Both the position numbers and the translations under genes were made by a program. The notes beneath the pieces were generated by a model. That model did not search any database. It was given only the letters and a program-made list of their open reading frames with translations, and was not told the DNA's origin. 64,000 nt of DNA, from NCBI GenBank assembly GCA_963790575.1, contig CAWBPD010000034.1, forward strand, positions 231,235 to 295,234, written 5' to 3'. Numbering within the stretch: position 1 is the stretch's first letter; the number at the start of each line of letters is the position of its first letter. The DNA comes from CAVTSA01 sp963790575. GTDB lineage: Bacteria > Chloroflexota > Dormibacteria > Dormibacterales > Dormibacteraceae. Shown here piece after piece: positions 1-8,666 of the stretch.

Positions 1-91
1 CCAGCGGCGGCAGGAACTCGGGAGGCTCGGCCATCCGCCAGAGCAGAGGTCGCACGGAGTGGATCAGCCGCCGCAGCAACCGTCGAACCAT
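1..91 (-). CDS. N-terminal fragment of an unidentified protein
   Basis: An ATG on the minus strand opens a frame that runs off the left edge after about 30 codons. The visible residues are basic (RRLLRRLIHS), followed by a proline-rich stretch (AEPPEFLPPL). It follows the lipase-maturation-factor-like gene in the same direction with a gap of about 50 bp, so it may be the next gene of that run. Too little is visible to name it, and the start could also lie elsewhere. Confidence 0.35.
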   Translation of the reverse strand, partial: MVRRLLRRLIHSVRPLLWRMAEPPEFLPPL

Positions 92-144
92 CAGCGCTGG
101 ACGGAGCCTACGAGTCCGCCACCTTCCGTTCAGCCCACCGGGCG

Positions 145-1596
145 CTACGCGCGCCTGGGCGTGGTCTCCGCGGTCAGCGTCATCGGCGGCAGGTACTCGC
201 CCACCAGGTGCCGCACCCACCAGGCGCCACTCTCGCGCCACTCGCGCCAGCTGCTGAACCGGTAGCGGTAGAGCCGGGCCCGAACCGCGCGCGGCGGACG
301 GTCACCGAACGGGTTGTGCGCCAGGAGCTTCAAGGTCGGGCGGTCGCCGCTCAGCAGCTTGCGGAGGAGTCTCGGGAACCAGGGGTGCTGCCAGGGAGTC
401 GCCATCGCCGCGAACCACATCAGCCAGTCCAGGCGGAGGTGATAGGGAGCGAACTGCCGCGGCCACCGGCGGGGATTGCCCGGCTTGCCCTTGAACTCGT
501 ACTCCTGCCAGCGCGCGCGGGGACTCTCGGGGTCGTCCTGCGTGCCCTCGATGACGATCTCGTAGCGCACTTTGGTGATGCTCCCGAAGGCCCCATAGGT
601 GTTGACCAGGTGCAGCTGGTCGAAGCTCGCGTTCATGAGCTGACGGCCAGAGAGCAGGTTGCGAACCGGTCGGTAGCTGAGCACGATCACGAGGGCGGTC
701 ACCGCCAGCACCAGGACCTGCCACCAGAGGGGAAGCGGGGCCGGCGTCGGGACCTGCACCGGGAGCACCAGCCGCAGCTGCTGGTCGTCGAAGGCCGAGA
801 TCGCGAGCGTCAGCGTGACGAAGTTGAGCCAGGAGAAGTTGCCGCTCAAAACCAACCACCCCTGGGTCGCGACCACGATCAAACCGGCGATCCCGGCCAC
901 GGGCTGGGGAGCGAAGAGGGCCCAGGGGACGATGAGCTGAGCGAAGTGGTTGCCCAGCACCTCGACCCGGTGCAGCGGGCGCGGCAGATGGTGGAAGAAC
1001 CAGCTCAATGGGTTCGGCATCGGCTGCGTCTCGTGGTGGTAGTAGAGGCAGGTCAGGTTTCGCCAGCAGGGGTCGCCTCGCATCTTGATCAGCCCCGCCC
1101 CGAACTCGACCCGGAAGAGAAGCCACCGGAAGAGGTAGATCGAGGGGAGCGGTGCCGCCGTCGGCCCTGCCCCCAGGAAGATGGCGAGGAACCCCGCCTC
1201 CAGGAGCAGCGTCTCCCAGCCGAAGGCGTAGAAGGTCTGCCCCACGTTGACGATCGAGAGGTACAGGGCCCAGAGCACCAACCAGGCTGGGATGCCGACC
1301 CAGAGCGGCGCCACGTCGAGTCCCCCCACCAGGATCGCCGCCGAGAGGACGATGCCGGTACCCGCCACCACCAGGAGCAGGCCGTCCGAATAGCGCAGAT
1401 AGAAGAGGCTGGGCCGGGCCCGGAATGGCACCTGCGCGGTGAACCGTGGCACCGGCAGCAGGCCCCGGGTCCCCAGCAGCGGCCGGAACTGGTTCAGGGT
1501 GACCGTGAACGCGACCAGGTACACGGCCGCCAGCGCCCGTTCGAGGATCAGCCGGGTCAACCAGTAGTCGGGAGCCTGAATCCACGTCATGACCAT
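145..1596 (-). CDS. Lipase maturation factor family membrane protein
   Basis: 483-residue integral membrane protein. The first 300 residues or so contain many hydrophobic segments, including the WLLFRVEFGAGLIKMRGD region typical of the lipase maturation factor (LMF1-like) family, followed by WRNLTCLYYHHETQPMPN. The soluble C-terminal part contains the family features NTYGAFGSITKVRYEIVIEG and RWPRQFAPYHLRLDWLMWF. In animals LMF1 helps lipases fold in the ER; the bacterial role is not established. It is the last complete gene of a long minus-strand run and starts 67 bp after the oxidoreductase gene. Start taken at the first Met (MVMTW); the third residue is also possible. Family assignment is fairly secure, function is not. 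Confidence 0.8.
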   Translation of the reverse strand: MVMTWIQAPDYWLTRLILERALAAVYLVAFTVTLNQFRPLLGTRGLLPVPRFTAQVPFRARPSLFYLRYSDGLLLVVAGTGIVLSAAILVGGLDVAPLWVGIPAWLVLWALYLSIVNVGQTFYAFGWETLLLEAGFLAIFLGAGPTAAPLPSIYLFRWLLFRVEFGAGLIKMRGDPCWRNLTCLYYHHETQPMPNPLSWFFHHLPRPLHRVEVLGNHFAQLIVPWALFAPQPVAGIAGLIVVATQGWLVLSGNFSWLNFVTLTLAISAFDDQQLRLVLPVQVPTPAPLPLWWQVLVLAVTALVIVLSYRPVRNLLSGRQLMNASFDQLHLVNTYGAFGSITKVRYEIVIEGTQDDPESPRARWQEYEFKGKPGNPRRWPRQFAPYHLRLDWLMWFAAMATPWQHPWFPRLLRKLLSGDRPTLKLLAHNPFGDRPPRAVRARLYRYRFSSWREWRESGAWWVRHLVGEYLPPMTLTAETTPRRA

Positions 1597-1663
1597 CTCC
1601 CCGCCGAGGTAGGAACTACCTGGTCACACACCACCCGGAACCGTCCAGCCCCGGGGCGGCGGC

Positions 1664-3082
1664 TCACGCGAGCGCGGACCGGAGCGCCGAGCGTGCGGCG
1701 TACCACCCGCACAGCCCGTGCACGCCGGGCCCGGGGGGCGTCGCCGCCGAGCAGAGGAACAGCGAGGGGTCGGAGGTGCGGTACGGATCGGGACGGGCGG
1801 CAGGGCGGGTGAGCAGCTGGCGAAGGTCACTCCGCCCACCCCCGATGTCGCCGCCGACGTAGTTCGGATTCAGCTCCTCCAGCTGCGACGGCGACCAGGT
1901 GCGACGGCCCCGCACGCGGTCGCGGAAGCCGGGAGCGAAACGCTCCACCTGTGCCTCGATCGCGCCCGTCATGTCTTGGTCCGACCCGTTGGGGACGTGG
2001 CAGTAGGCCCACGCGACCTGCCGCCCCGGCGTCGCGCGCGTGGGGTCGAACAGCGTCGGTTGGGTGAGCAGCACGAACGGGCGCCGCGGATGGCCCCCCT
2101 GGGCGACCTCCAGCTCCGCCGCCACCACTTCCTCCGCGGTCCCGCCCACATGAACCGTCCCCGCCCGCAGACACTCCCTGGCCTGCCAGGGGATCGGCCC
2201 GTCCAGCACCCAGTCCACCTTGAACACGCCCGGCCCGTGCCGGTACTGCTCCAGTTGGCGCCGGTAGCGCGGGGAGAGCCGGTCGCGCGCGATGCGAACC
2301 ACGGCCCCGGGCATGACGTCGAACAGCGCCGCCCGGTGCGACGGCAATTCCTCCATCGACGAGATCCGCACCCCACACCGGACCTCGCCCCCGAGCGCCT
2401 GGATTCGGTGGACCATGCTGTCCGCGGCGGAGGCGGAACCGCCCCGGAAGAACGGCCACCCGGTGGCGTGCGCTGAGACCAGCATGACGAGCCCCGCGGC
2501 CGCGCTCCCCGGCTCGGTCAGCGGCAGCATGCTGTGGGCCGACATCCCGGCGAGGATGGCCCGCGCCTCGCGCCCCTTGAAGGTGACTCCGCCCAGCAAG
2601 GCGGCAGGCAGCACCGCCGGGACCCCGAAGCGGGCGAGCAGGAGCGGATGGCGCGGCAGCCGAATCGGTCCCAGCGCCGCCTCCACCACCTCGGTCGCGC
2701 GCGCAACCAGCGGCCGCAGCAGCCGCCGGTAGGCGGGGCCGTCGGCACCAAGTCTGGCCGCGGTCGTGCTCACCGACCCCTCGACGAGCGCGGTGGTCCC
2801 GTCGTCGAAGGGGTGTGCCATCGCCGCGCGCGGCGTGACCAGGTCCAGGCGCAGCCTCCGGAGCACCGGAGAAAGCGGCACCAGCGCCGCCACCGTGGCG
2901 CACAGGTCGTGCCGGCATCCCGGCTCCAGCAACTCTTCGCTGCGCAGACCGCCCCCGGGATGGGCCGCGGCCTCCAGCACCAGCACCCGGTGTCCGGCCT
3001 CGCCCAGCGTGATCGCGGCGGCGAGTCCGTTCGGACCCGACCCCACGACGACGGCGTCGAACGCGTCCCCGGCCATCTCCAC
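1664..3082 (-). CDS. Phytoene-desaturase-like FAD-dependent oxidoreductase
   Basis: 472 residues. The N-terminus carries a Rossmann FAD-binding motif, VVVGSGPNGLAAAITLGEAG, with the acidic residue closing the second strand (LVLEA), and the C-terminus has the matching FAD contact region (LFLCSAATPPGPGVHGLCG). This is the architecture of phytoene-dehydrogenase-related (PDTR/COG1233) proteins, a broad family of carotenoid desaturases, isomerases and related enzymes. No other carotenoid gene is nearby, so the substrate is unknown. The start is a GTG (VEMAGD) just downstream of the VOC gene; an ATG two codons later is equally plausible. It is part of the minus-strand run from 7.4 to 0.1 kb. Confidence 0.85.
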   Translation of the reverse strand: MEMAGDAFDAVVVGSGPNGLAAAITLGEAGHRVLVLEAAAHPGGGLRSEELLEPGCRHDLCATVAALVPLSPVLRRLRLDLVTPRAAMAHPFDDGTTALVEGSVSTTAARLGADGPAYRRLLRPLVARATEVVEAALGPIRLPRHPLLLARFGVPAVLPAALLGGVTFKGREARAILAGMSAHSMLPLTEPGSAAAGLVMLVSAHATGWPFFRGGSASAADSMVHRIQALGGEVRCGVRISSMEELPSHRAALFDVMPGAVVRIARDRLSPRYRRQLEQYRHGPGVFKVDWVLDGPIPWQARECLRAGTVHVGGTAEEVVAAELEVAQGGHPRRPFVLLTQPTLFDPTRATPGRQVAWAYCHVPNGSDQDMTGAIEAQVERFAPGFRDRVRGRRTWSPSQLEELNPNYVGGDIGGGRSDLRQLLTRPAARPDPYRTSDPSLFLCSAATPPGPGVHGLCGWYAARSALRSALA

Positions 3083-3428
3083 CAGGGTGGCAGAGCGGGC
3101 ACCCGCGTGGTGCCCGGTGGCGCCGGCCGGAACCGCGGCCCCTCACCCGTAGCCGTCGCGGCCGGCCGCCCAGGTCGAGGATTCGTTTCGTTGACGCCTC
3201 CAGGTCATCCGTGAGCAGGTCGAGATGCACACGCGTCTTTCCACGCTTCGGCTCGGGAACGGGCTGGAAGTTCAACATCGGCGCGCCGGGGTTCGGGGGC
3301 GCGAGCCGGAGCCAACCCGCCATGGGTTCGAACGGCTCGCCCCCCAGGAGGCCCGCCCAGAAAGCGGCCACACGGATCACGTCACCGCAGTCGATCGTCA
3401 CCTCGTGCAACCGCACCCGAGGTATCAC
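3083..3428 (-). pseudogene. Glyoxalase-like (VOC) protein with corrupted C-terminus
   Basis: The first 90 residues or so fit a small glyoxalase-like domain: LHEVTIDCGDVIRVAAFWAG, a central GWLRLAPPNPGAPMLNFQPV strand pair and KTRVHLDLLTDDLEAS with a metal-site-like His. After LDLGGR the frame turns into arginine-rich nonsense and stays open far into the next gene, and the usual final DPEGNxF strand appears in no frame. The gene is therefore frameshifted near 3170 or has lost its end. Its GTG start overlaps the stop of the upstream regulator by four bases (GTGA), which implies translational coupling. A sequencing error is possible, but block A is otherwise free of them. Confidence 0.6.
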
Positions 3429-4738
3429 CGGGCCGCTCGCACTCGTGCCTCGGCCTCGTCAGACGCGAGCAGAAGGCGGAACAGGTGCGCGGGACGTCCC
3501 CGCCGGGTTGACTGGGTGGTGCCCGCCTCGATGGCGAGGGAATGAGAGGTGAGATTCCGCAGTAGGCGCCGGGCGCTCGGCTCCGTGAGGCCCAGCGCGC
3601 CGGCGAGCTCAGCGGGCGAGATCAACCGTCCGCCCAGCTTCCGATCAGCCGCCGCTACCCGGGACAGCGTGGTGGCGCTGAGCCCGGTGTCCTGGGCGAG
3701 TGCTTCCAGCGCGGGAGCGTGCTCGCGGTAGGTGAACGCGAGCATGTCCTCGGATCCGATCGGGCCCAGCACGACCCCGCGATCACCCACCAGGTACCCG
3801 CAGCCTCCCCCTCGTTCCTCGGCCCGCGCGACGGCCTGCTCGGCAAAGCGAACGCAGAGGCGGGCGGAGGGTCCGAGCCCGAAGCCGGCGGCCACGGTGA
3901 CACCCAGTTCCTCGCGGGCGGCGCTCACGAAGGGCAACGCCTCCCAGTGGTGCGTCGCGGTCTCGAGCAGCGCGCGGTGGGCGAACACCACCACGCCACG
4001 GTCACCGCGGTCCTCGATCCAGGCATCGGCGAACTCGGCCCGGTTGAGCAGGAGCCGGCGCAGCTCCATCCGGGTGCGGTCGACATCACCGGCGCCGCTC
4101 CGGATCCGGATGATGGCCGCGCCGAAGCTGTGGTCGCCGGCCTGCCGCGACTGAATCCGGAGCACGGTTTCCCGGAGCAGAGAGCGCAGCGTGGAAGGCA
4201 CGCCGAGCTGTCCGACCACCCTCAGGTCGGTCTCCTCGCGGAGCCGCCGTCCCACCTCGCCTCGACCCGTGATCACGTACGCCTGGGGATGCCGGCGACT
4301 GAACTCGAGGTGGAATCCAACCAGCGCGTCGACCGTGTCCTCGCCCGAGTGGGGCAGACAGACCACCTGATCCAGGGGCATGCGGAGCGCGCGAGCCACC
4401 TCGTGCACCACATCCAGGTCGAAGGTGTCGATGCTGACCGGATACAGCCGCCGGCCTTCGGACGCGATGCGCGCGAACGAAATCGCCAGGTCGACCGCGC
4501 TCATCCGGAGGATCCCCACCGTCACGCGGTCAGGGAGGATATCGCGGCACCGGTCATACGGCATCAGGCCCAGCACGATGCCGTCGACGCCGCCGCGGGC
4601 CAGGTGACGGCGAACGTGCTCCCGGATCTCGTCCTCCTGCGCGTACGTGACCCAGTCGATCTCGACCCCGGCCACCGACGACGCCGCGACCTCGAAGTCG
4701 GCCCTGCCCTGTCGGCCGACCACGATGGTGAGGGTCAT
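3425..4738 (-). CDS. Transcriptional regulator, degenerate GGDEF-like middle and winged-helix C-terminus
   Basis: 437 residues. Residues 1-200 form an alpha/beta sensor-like region with alternating strands (ARGGVDGIVLGLM, DRVTVGILRM). Residues 200-330 resemble a degenerate nucleotide-cyclase/GGDEF-type fold (AAGFGLGPSARLCVRFAEQA) without a GGDEF signature. The last 100 residues or so contain a helix-turn-helix (SPAELAGALGLTEPSARRLLRNL) followed by a wing-like basic segment (STRRGRPAHLFRL). No exact family is recognised. It lies 37 bp downstream of the solute-binding lipoprotein gene on the same strand and may control it. DNA-binding function is fairly likely; the ligand is unknown. Confidence 0.6.
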   Translation of the reverse strand: MTLTIVVGRQGRADFEVAASSVAGVEIDWVTYAQEDEIREHVRRHLARGGVDGIVLGLMPYDRCRDILPDRVTVGILRMSAVDLAISFARIASEGRRLYPVSIDTFDLDVVHEVARALRMPLDQVVCLPHSGEDTVDALVGFHLEFSRRHPQAYVITGRGEVGRRLREETDLRVVGQLGVPSTLRSLLRETVLRIQSRQAGDHSFGAAIIRIRSGAGDVDRTRMELRRLLLNRAEFADAWIEDRGDRGVVVFAHRALLETATHHWEALPFVSAAREELGVTVAAGFGLGPSARLCVRFAEQAVARAEERGGGCGYLVGDRGVVLGPIGSEDMLAFTYREHAPALEALAQDTGLSATTLSRVAAADRKLGGRLISPAELAGALGLTEPSARRLLRNLTSHSLAIEAGTTQSTRRGRPAHLFRLLLASDEAEARVRAAR

Positions 4739-4775
4739 GTGGGGGAGGCGCCCGCCGGCGGCTCCCCCACCCTCG

Positions 4776-6455
4776 TCAGTGACACTTCTCGAGCGCTCTC
4801 TGGAACTCCGATCGCGACTGATTCCCGCCCTGGCTCTTCCAGGTCGAGATCGTGTCCGAGAGTGACGAGAATGGCTTCCTCCCGGTCAGGATGTCGTTGT
4901 AACCGTTGGTGATGATCTGCTGAAGGTTGGCTCCCTGTGCTACGTCGGTCGTGGAATACAGACCGAGCGTTGGGTCGGAGACGCCGAGCTGGACCATCTT
5001 CTCTTCCGTCTGCTGGGAGAGGAGCGCGTGCGCCGGTAGTCCGGGATAGTAGAAGTTGGTCTCGAGCGGCTGGCACATGTAGTTGAGACCTGAGCTGAGG
5101 CCGGTGAGTCCGGTATCTGACACCGGAACCGGCGCTCCGTCCTGCATGTGATACATGAGATCCTGGACGCCGTACTGGATGAAGGTGAACTCCTCGCTGC
5201 CAAATGGCGATGCCCACCAGTCGAGTACGCGGAGCAACTCTCGGATGCGACTGTCGCTCTTGATCGAGCTCGGGATGGCGTAAAAACCGTAGGCACCGGA
5301 GTTCAGCCAGGGCGCCGGCTTGCCGCCGTCATGCCCCGGCAGCATGATCGGTGTCAGGTTCGACCCAGGAGTCTGCTGCTGAGTCTGGGCGATCAGTCCG
5401 CTGTTGTTCATCACGGCGACGATGGCCGAATCCTGGAAGCCGATGTGCCCACTCTGGATCAGCGGATAGTTCTGATTGTAGGTGTTGGTGAGAGCGTCGG
5501 GATGATAGGCGCCCCCCTTCCAGAGCTGGGCCGCGAAGTCAAGCGCGGCCTTGTACTCCTCGGTCTCGATGTATTTGGTCAGCGATCCATTCTTGCCGAG
5601 GCGCCAGTTGTTGGGCACTCGGAACACGTCGTTCCAAATACTGGAATCGACGACGCCGAAGGCCCACGTGTTCTTCTGCCCGTTGTGGTTGGGGTCGCCC
5701 TTGGCGAACGCGAGGAACATCTTCTTGAGGTCGTTCGCGTTCTTCGGATTGTCGACGCCAAGCTTCTGTGCCCAATCCTTGCGGTAGATCCAAATGTCAT
5801 CTCGAGGTGGGATCGGGTATGGCGGTCCCCACAACTTGCCCTCGAAGGCGGCGCCGGTCCAGGACGATTCGGGAAGGCGCTGGAGATTCGAATACTCCTT
5901 GAGCGCGTCGCCCGTGAGGTGAGCGGTGAGGTTGTTGAACGCTCCCTCGTCGACGAACTTCTTGAAGGCCGCTGCCGAGTAGGGCCCGCTGGGGGCGAAG
6001 TTGACGTAGGTGATGTCTGGAAAGCTCCCACTCGCGGCCAGCGCGCTCAACTTGTCGGGGTAGTCGGTGGCGTCGGCCTCGGTCACGTTCCAGGGCGCCC
6101 CGATCCGGGAGTTCAGCTCCTGCCAGTACTTGTTCTGTCCGAGCGGAGGCGGTGGAGCCGCCCACAGAATCTCGAACACGGTGATCGGGTTGCCGCTGCT
6201 CGCCGGCGGATCCTTGGTCCAGGACTTCCAGGGGGTGGGGTAGGCGGTCCAGGCCGCCGGGACGTTCGCGACCTTGGAAAGGACCTCACCCTGGCGCGAC
6301 TCGGGTTGGAGCACGGGAAGCTTCAGGCTCGAGACGCAGGAGGCGGCGGCTTGCGTGGCCTGGTTCCCGCACGACGCCAGCAGGCCCGCCCCGGCCAGGC
6401 CGAGCATCCCTCCCATGAACGCCCTGCGTCCCATCACCGGTCTTGCCGTCATCAT
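4776..6455 (-). CDS. Extracellular solute-binding lipoprotein of a sugar-type ABC importer
   Basis: 559 residues. The N-terminus has a signal sequence, GRRAFMGGMLGLAGAGLLASC, ending in a lipobox (LASC) with an upstream arginine pair that could allow Tat export. The mature protein is a family 1 solute-binding protein of the large (LplA-like) type: DIWIYRKDWAQKLGVDNPKN matches the hinge region of oligosaccharide-binding homologues and DWWASPFGSEEFTFIQYG the C-terminal lobe. It would sit on the outer face of the membrane. No permease or ATPase gene is adjacent, so it may use a transporter encoded elsewhere. Neighbours are a dioxygenase 43 bp upstream and a regulator 37 bp downstream, all on the same strand. 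Confidence 0.88.
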   Translation of the reverse strand: MMTARPVMGRRAFMGGMLGLAGAGLLASCGNQATQAAASCVSSLKLPVLQPESRQGEVLSKVANVPAAWTAYPTPWKSWTKDPPASSGNPITVFEILWAAPPPPLGQNKYWQELNSRIGAPWNVTEADATDYPDKLSALAASGSFPDITYVNFAPSGPYSAAAFKKFVDEGAFNNLTAHLTGDALKEYSNLQRLPESSWTGAAFEGKLWGPPYPIPPRDDIWIYRKDWAQKLGVDNPKNANDLKKMFLAFAKGDPNHNGQKNTWAFGVVDSSIWNDVFRVPNNWRLGKNGSLTKYIETEEYKAALDFAAQLWKGGAYHPDALTNTYNQNYPLIQSGHIGFQDSAIVAVMNNSGLIAQTQQQTPGSNLTPIMLPGHDGGKPAPWLNSGAYGFYAIPSSIKSDSRIRELLRVLDWWASPFGSEEFTFIQYGVQDLMYHMQDGAPVPVSDTGLTGLSSGLNYMCQPLETNFYYPGLPAHALLSQQTEEKMVQLGVSDPTLGLYSTTDVAQGANLQQIITNGYNDILTGRKPFSSLSDTISTWKSQGGNQSRSEFQRALEKCH

Positions 6456-6498
6456 CTCTTGCCTCCGCGTGATTACCCGCTCGATGCCACACGCAAGG

Positions 6499-7374
6499 TC
6501 AATCCCAGAGATCGACTCCCAGCAGGTGCCGGCCGAGGTCGGTCAGGTGCGCTCGGTGGCCCTGGGTCTCCTCGATCTTGCGCGGGTCGCCGTGAAATGA
6601 GCCCCAACCGGGCGCGCGGTGCTCTTCCCAGCACGCGACCCGGGGTCCCCGCGCTTCGGCGGCGTTGTCGGGCGTGGGGTTCATGCTGATGTACTGACAC
6701 AGGCGCGGCCGGTCGGAGACGTTGTGACCATTGCCGTGGAGCAGGAGTGAGGTCCAGACCAACAGATCTCCGGCAGCCAGTCGCGGCTTCGTGATGGTGT
6801 AGCCGGTGTAGTCAGGGTTCCGCGAGGCGATCTTCTCCGGAGTCTGCGTCTTCAGATACTCGTCCAGGTGCTGATAGGTCTCGGGGATGCACTGGAATCC
6901 ACCCATGTCCGGTTCGGTGTCGGTGAGCGCGACGACGCCCTGGACGCGAAACGGGACATCCGGATACCGGCTCATGTCCGTATCCCAGTGGATCATGCCC
7001 TTGTGGTCGTACTCAGGGTGGGCCGGGTTGGCCGGCGGCTTGAGATTCGCCCGATCGATCGAGACCCACAGCTTGTCGGTCCCGTGAATGGCACGGAAGA
7101 TGTCATAGAGCTTGGGATGCTGGCGGTTGTCCCAAAGCGATTGATACTGGTACATCTCGACCATGCCCGACGGCCGGATGATGTCTGGCTGGTACCAGGA
7201 CTCCGGGTCGTCGGGACTGGCACCGGTGTGCTTCCAGATATCGTCGACCACCGCCTCCAGGTTCTCTTTCGGCAGTGCGTCGTGGACGATGACATACCCG
7301 TAGGTTTGGACGTGATCCCGCCACTCCGCGGGACTCTGGGGATCGTGGGAAACCACGTTCACGGACTCACTCAT
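6499..7374 (-). CDS. Phytanoyl-CoA dioxygenase (PhyH) family protein
   Basis: 291 residues from ATG (MSESVN). The non-heme iron site of Fe(II)/2-oxoglutarate oxygenases is visible: HxD in GMIHWDTDMSRYPD and the distal His in SLLLHGNGHNVSDRPRLCQY, with the Arg that usually binds 2-oxoglutarate. The N-terminus YGYVIVHDALPKENLEAV is typical of PhyH proteins. The family hydroxylates many small molecules besides phytanoyl-CoA, and a cytosolic oxygenase role for the imported compound of the adjacent binding protein is a reasonable inference. The frame continues upstream of the chosen start, but that part has no family similarity. Confidence 0.85.
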   Translation of the reverse strand: MSESVNVVSHDPQSPAEWRDHVQTYGYVIVHDALPKENLEAVVDDIWKHTGASPDDPESWYQPDIIRPSGMVEMYQYQSLWDNRQHPKLYDIFRAIHGTDKLWVSIDRANLKPPANPAHPEYDHKGMIHWDTDMSRYPDVPFRVQGVVALTDTEPDMGGFQCIPETYQHLDEYLKTQTPEKIASRNPDYTGYTITKPRLAAGDLLVWTSLLLHGNGHNVSDRPRLCQYISMNPTPDNAAEARGPRVACWEEHRAPGWGSFHGDPRKIEETQGHRAHLTDLGRHLLGVDLWD

Positions 7375-7611
7375 CGCTGCCTCCTCCACCCGAGCCCCGA
7401 GCCCGGGCACCCCGCCGGCCGGAAATACGAACCACTTTCGCCACCCCCTGCCCGTAGGGTAGGCGACCTCCTTCTGGGGTGTCAACCCAAAGAGGCCGGC
7501 CGGCGCCTCGGCGCGGGACCCGCCCAAAGCGCCGGGTGTCCGCAGTCGGACCCTACCCGGCATGTTTTAGCTTCCGGCTGCGGACACTGAGCCCTTAATC
7601 CGAGGAGGCGG

Positions 7612-7985
7612 ACCGAGAGCGGGCTGTAAGCCGGGTTCTGTGCACCCCCGGAGGGGCCGGCGATCATCTCTCTGGGACGCCGGTTGCCCGACGTCTCAAG
7701 CGACCACCACCCGGGAACTCGGGACGAGCAGCCCCTCCACCGCATGGCGGCGGCGTCCCCCTATTTGGTCTTGCTCCGGGCGGGGTTTGCCTGGCCGGCC
7801 GGTCACCCGGCCGCCGGTGGGCTCTTACCCCACCATTTCACCCTTACCGCTCACGGGAGCGGCGGTGTCATTTCTGTGGCACTTTCCTTCGGGTCACCCC
7901 GACTGGGCATTACCCAGCACCCTGCTCTTTGGAGCCCGGACTTTCCTCCACGTCTTGAAGGCGCAGCGATCGCCCGCCCGCCTCG
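7612..7985 (-). ncRNA. rnpB: RNase P RNA (bacterial type A)
   Basis: The universally conserved segments are present on the minus strand. The 5' region GAGGAAAGTCCGGGC is complementary to 7933-7948, and the 3' region ACAGAACCCGGCTTA is complementary to about 7626-7641. Between them lie the conserved loop complementary to 'ccattTcacccttacc' and several GC-rich paired arms, giving about 370 nt, a normal length for type A. Exact ends are estimated. The RNA is the catalytic part of RNase P, which removes the 5' leader of tRNA precursors. It is transcribed in the direction of the neighbouring minus-strand genes. Confidence 0.93.
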
Positions 7986-8071
7986 GTCCGCGGCTCAGCC
8001 TACCCCACCCCGCAAGGCTGCGCAAGGCCCCCGGGGGCCCTGGGAGAGCCCCCGGGGACGCACCCGCGCTC

Positions 8072-8182
8072 TTAGAAGCGGAAGCCACCCGGGAGGTTGT
8101 GGACGTCCGCGAGGAACAGGTAGGCCATGCCCACCACGACCACCACCATGCCGACGAGACTGGCGAGCACCATTCCATTCAT
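8072..8182 (-). CDS. 36-residue single-span membrane protein
   Basis: A short frame from ATG to TAA encodes an almost entirely hydrophobic peptide: MNGMVLASLVGMVVVVVGMA followed by YLFLADVHNLPGGFRF. One transmembrane helix of about 20 residues is followed by a short polar tail. It lies between RNase H (43 bp upstream) and rnpB (about 87 bp downstream), same strand. The methionine/valine-rich core with biased codon choice is more like a real small protein than chance sequence, but no homologue is recognised and no function is proposed. Confidence 0.5.
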   Translation of the reverse strand: MNGMVLASLVGMVVVVVGMAYLFLADVHNLPGGFRF

Positions 8183-8225
8183 GACCGTTTGTACCTGTCA
8201 TCCACGGACTTTGTTCCAGAATTTT

Positions 8226-8666
8226 CTACTTCGACGGACTTCTTCTCTGGTGCTCGTCCATGGCTCGATTGGCGAGCGCGTCGGCCGCCGCGTTCTCCCC
8301 GCGCGGGACGTGGCGAACCCTGGCCTTGGGGAAACGGCGGAGCAGCTCCTGGGCCTCCACGGCAAGCGGCTTCAGGTCGGCGTTCCGGATCCGATACCGA
8401 CCGTTCAGCTGGTGCACGACCAGCTCCGAATCCATGCACACCTCAAGTTCGGAGGGCGTGAATTCGAGCGCCTTCCGGAGGCCCGAGATCAGAGCCAGGT
8501 ACTCGGCACGGTTGTTCGTCATCACCCCCGCGTAGCTGTACCCGGCCCAGAGGCGGGTGCCGTCCCGGGCCTCGAGGAGCATGCCCAGTCCAGCCGGGCC
8601 CGGATTCCCCCTGGCTCCGCCGTCGGTCCGCAGACGCAGGAAGTCGAGGGGCGCTGGACCGGTCAC
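8226..8666 (-). CDS. Ribonuclease HI-family protein
   Basis: 146 residues from a GTG that overlaps the stop of the upstream methyltransferase gene by four bases (GTGA). The acidic active-site residues of the RNase H fold are visible: Asp in LRTDGGARGNPGPAG, Glu in TNNRAEYLALISGL, Asp in CMDSELVVHQLNGRY and a last Asp in ENAAADALANRAMD. The enzyme cleaves the RNA strand of RNA-DNA hybrids. The length is that of the short archaeal/actinobacterial-type RNase HI domain, without the basic protrusion of the E. coli enzyme. Coupling to a tRNA methyltransferase and proximity to rnpB give a small RNA-metabolism group. Confidence 0.88.
   Translation of the reverse strand: MTGPAPLDFLRLRTDGGARGNPGPAGLGMLLEARDGTRLWAGYSYAGVMTNNRAEYLALISGLRKALEFTPSELEVCMDSELVVHQLNGRYRIRNADLKPLAVEAQELLRRFPKARVRHVPRGENAAADALANRAMDEHQRRSPSK

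Noticed and set aside
208..1812. Long plus-strand open frame opposite the lipase-maturation-factor-like gene
   Set aside because: It is arginine/proline/glutamate-rich mirror coding of a high-GC gene, without family features; several similar antisense frames occur opposite nearly every gene in the window.
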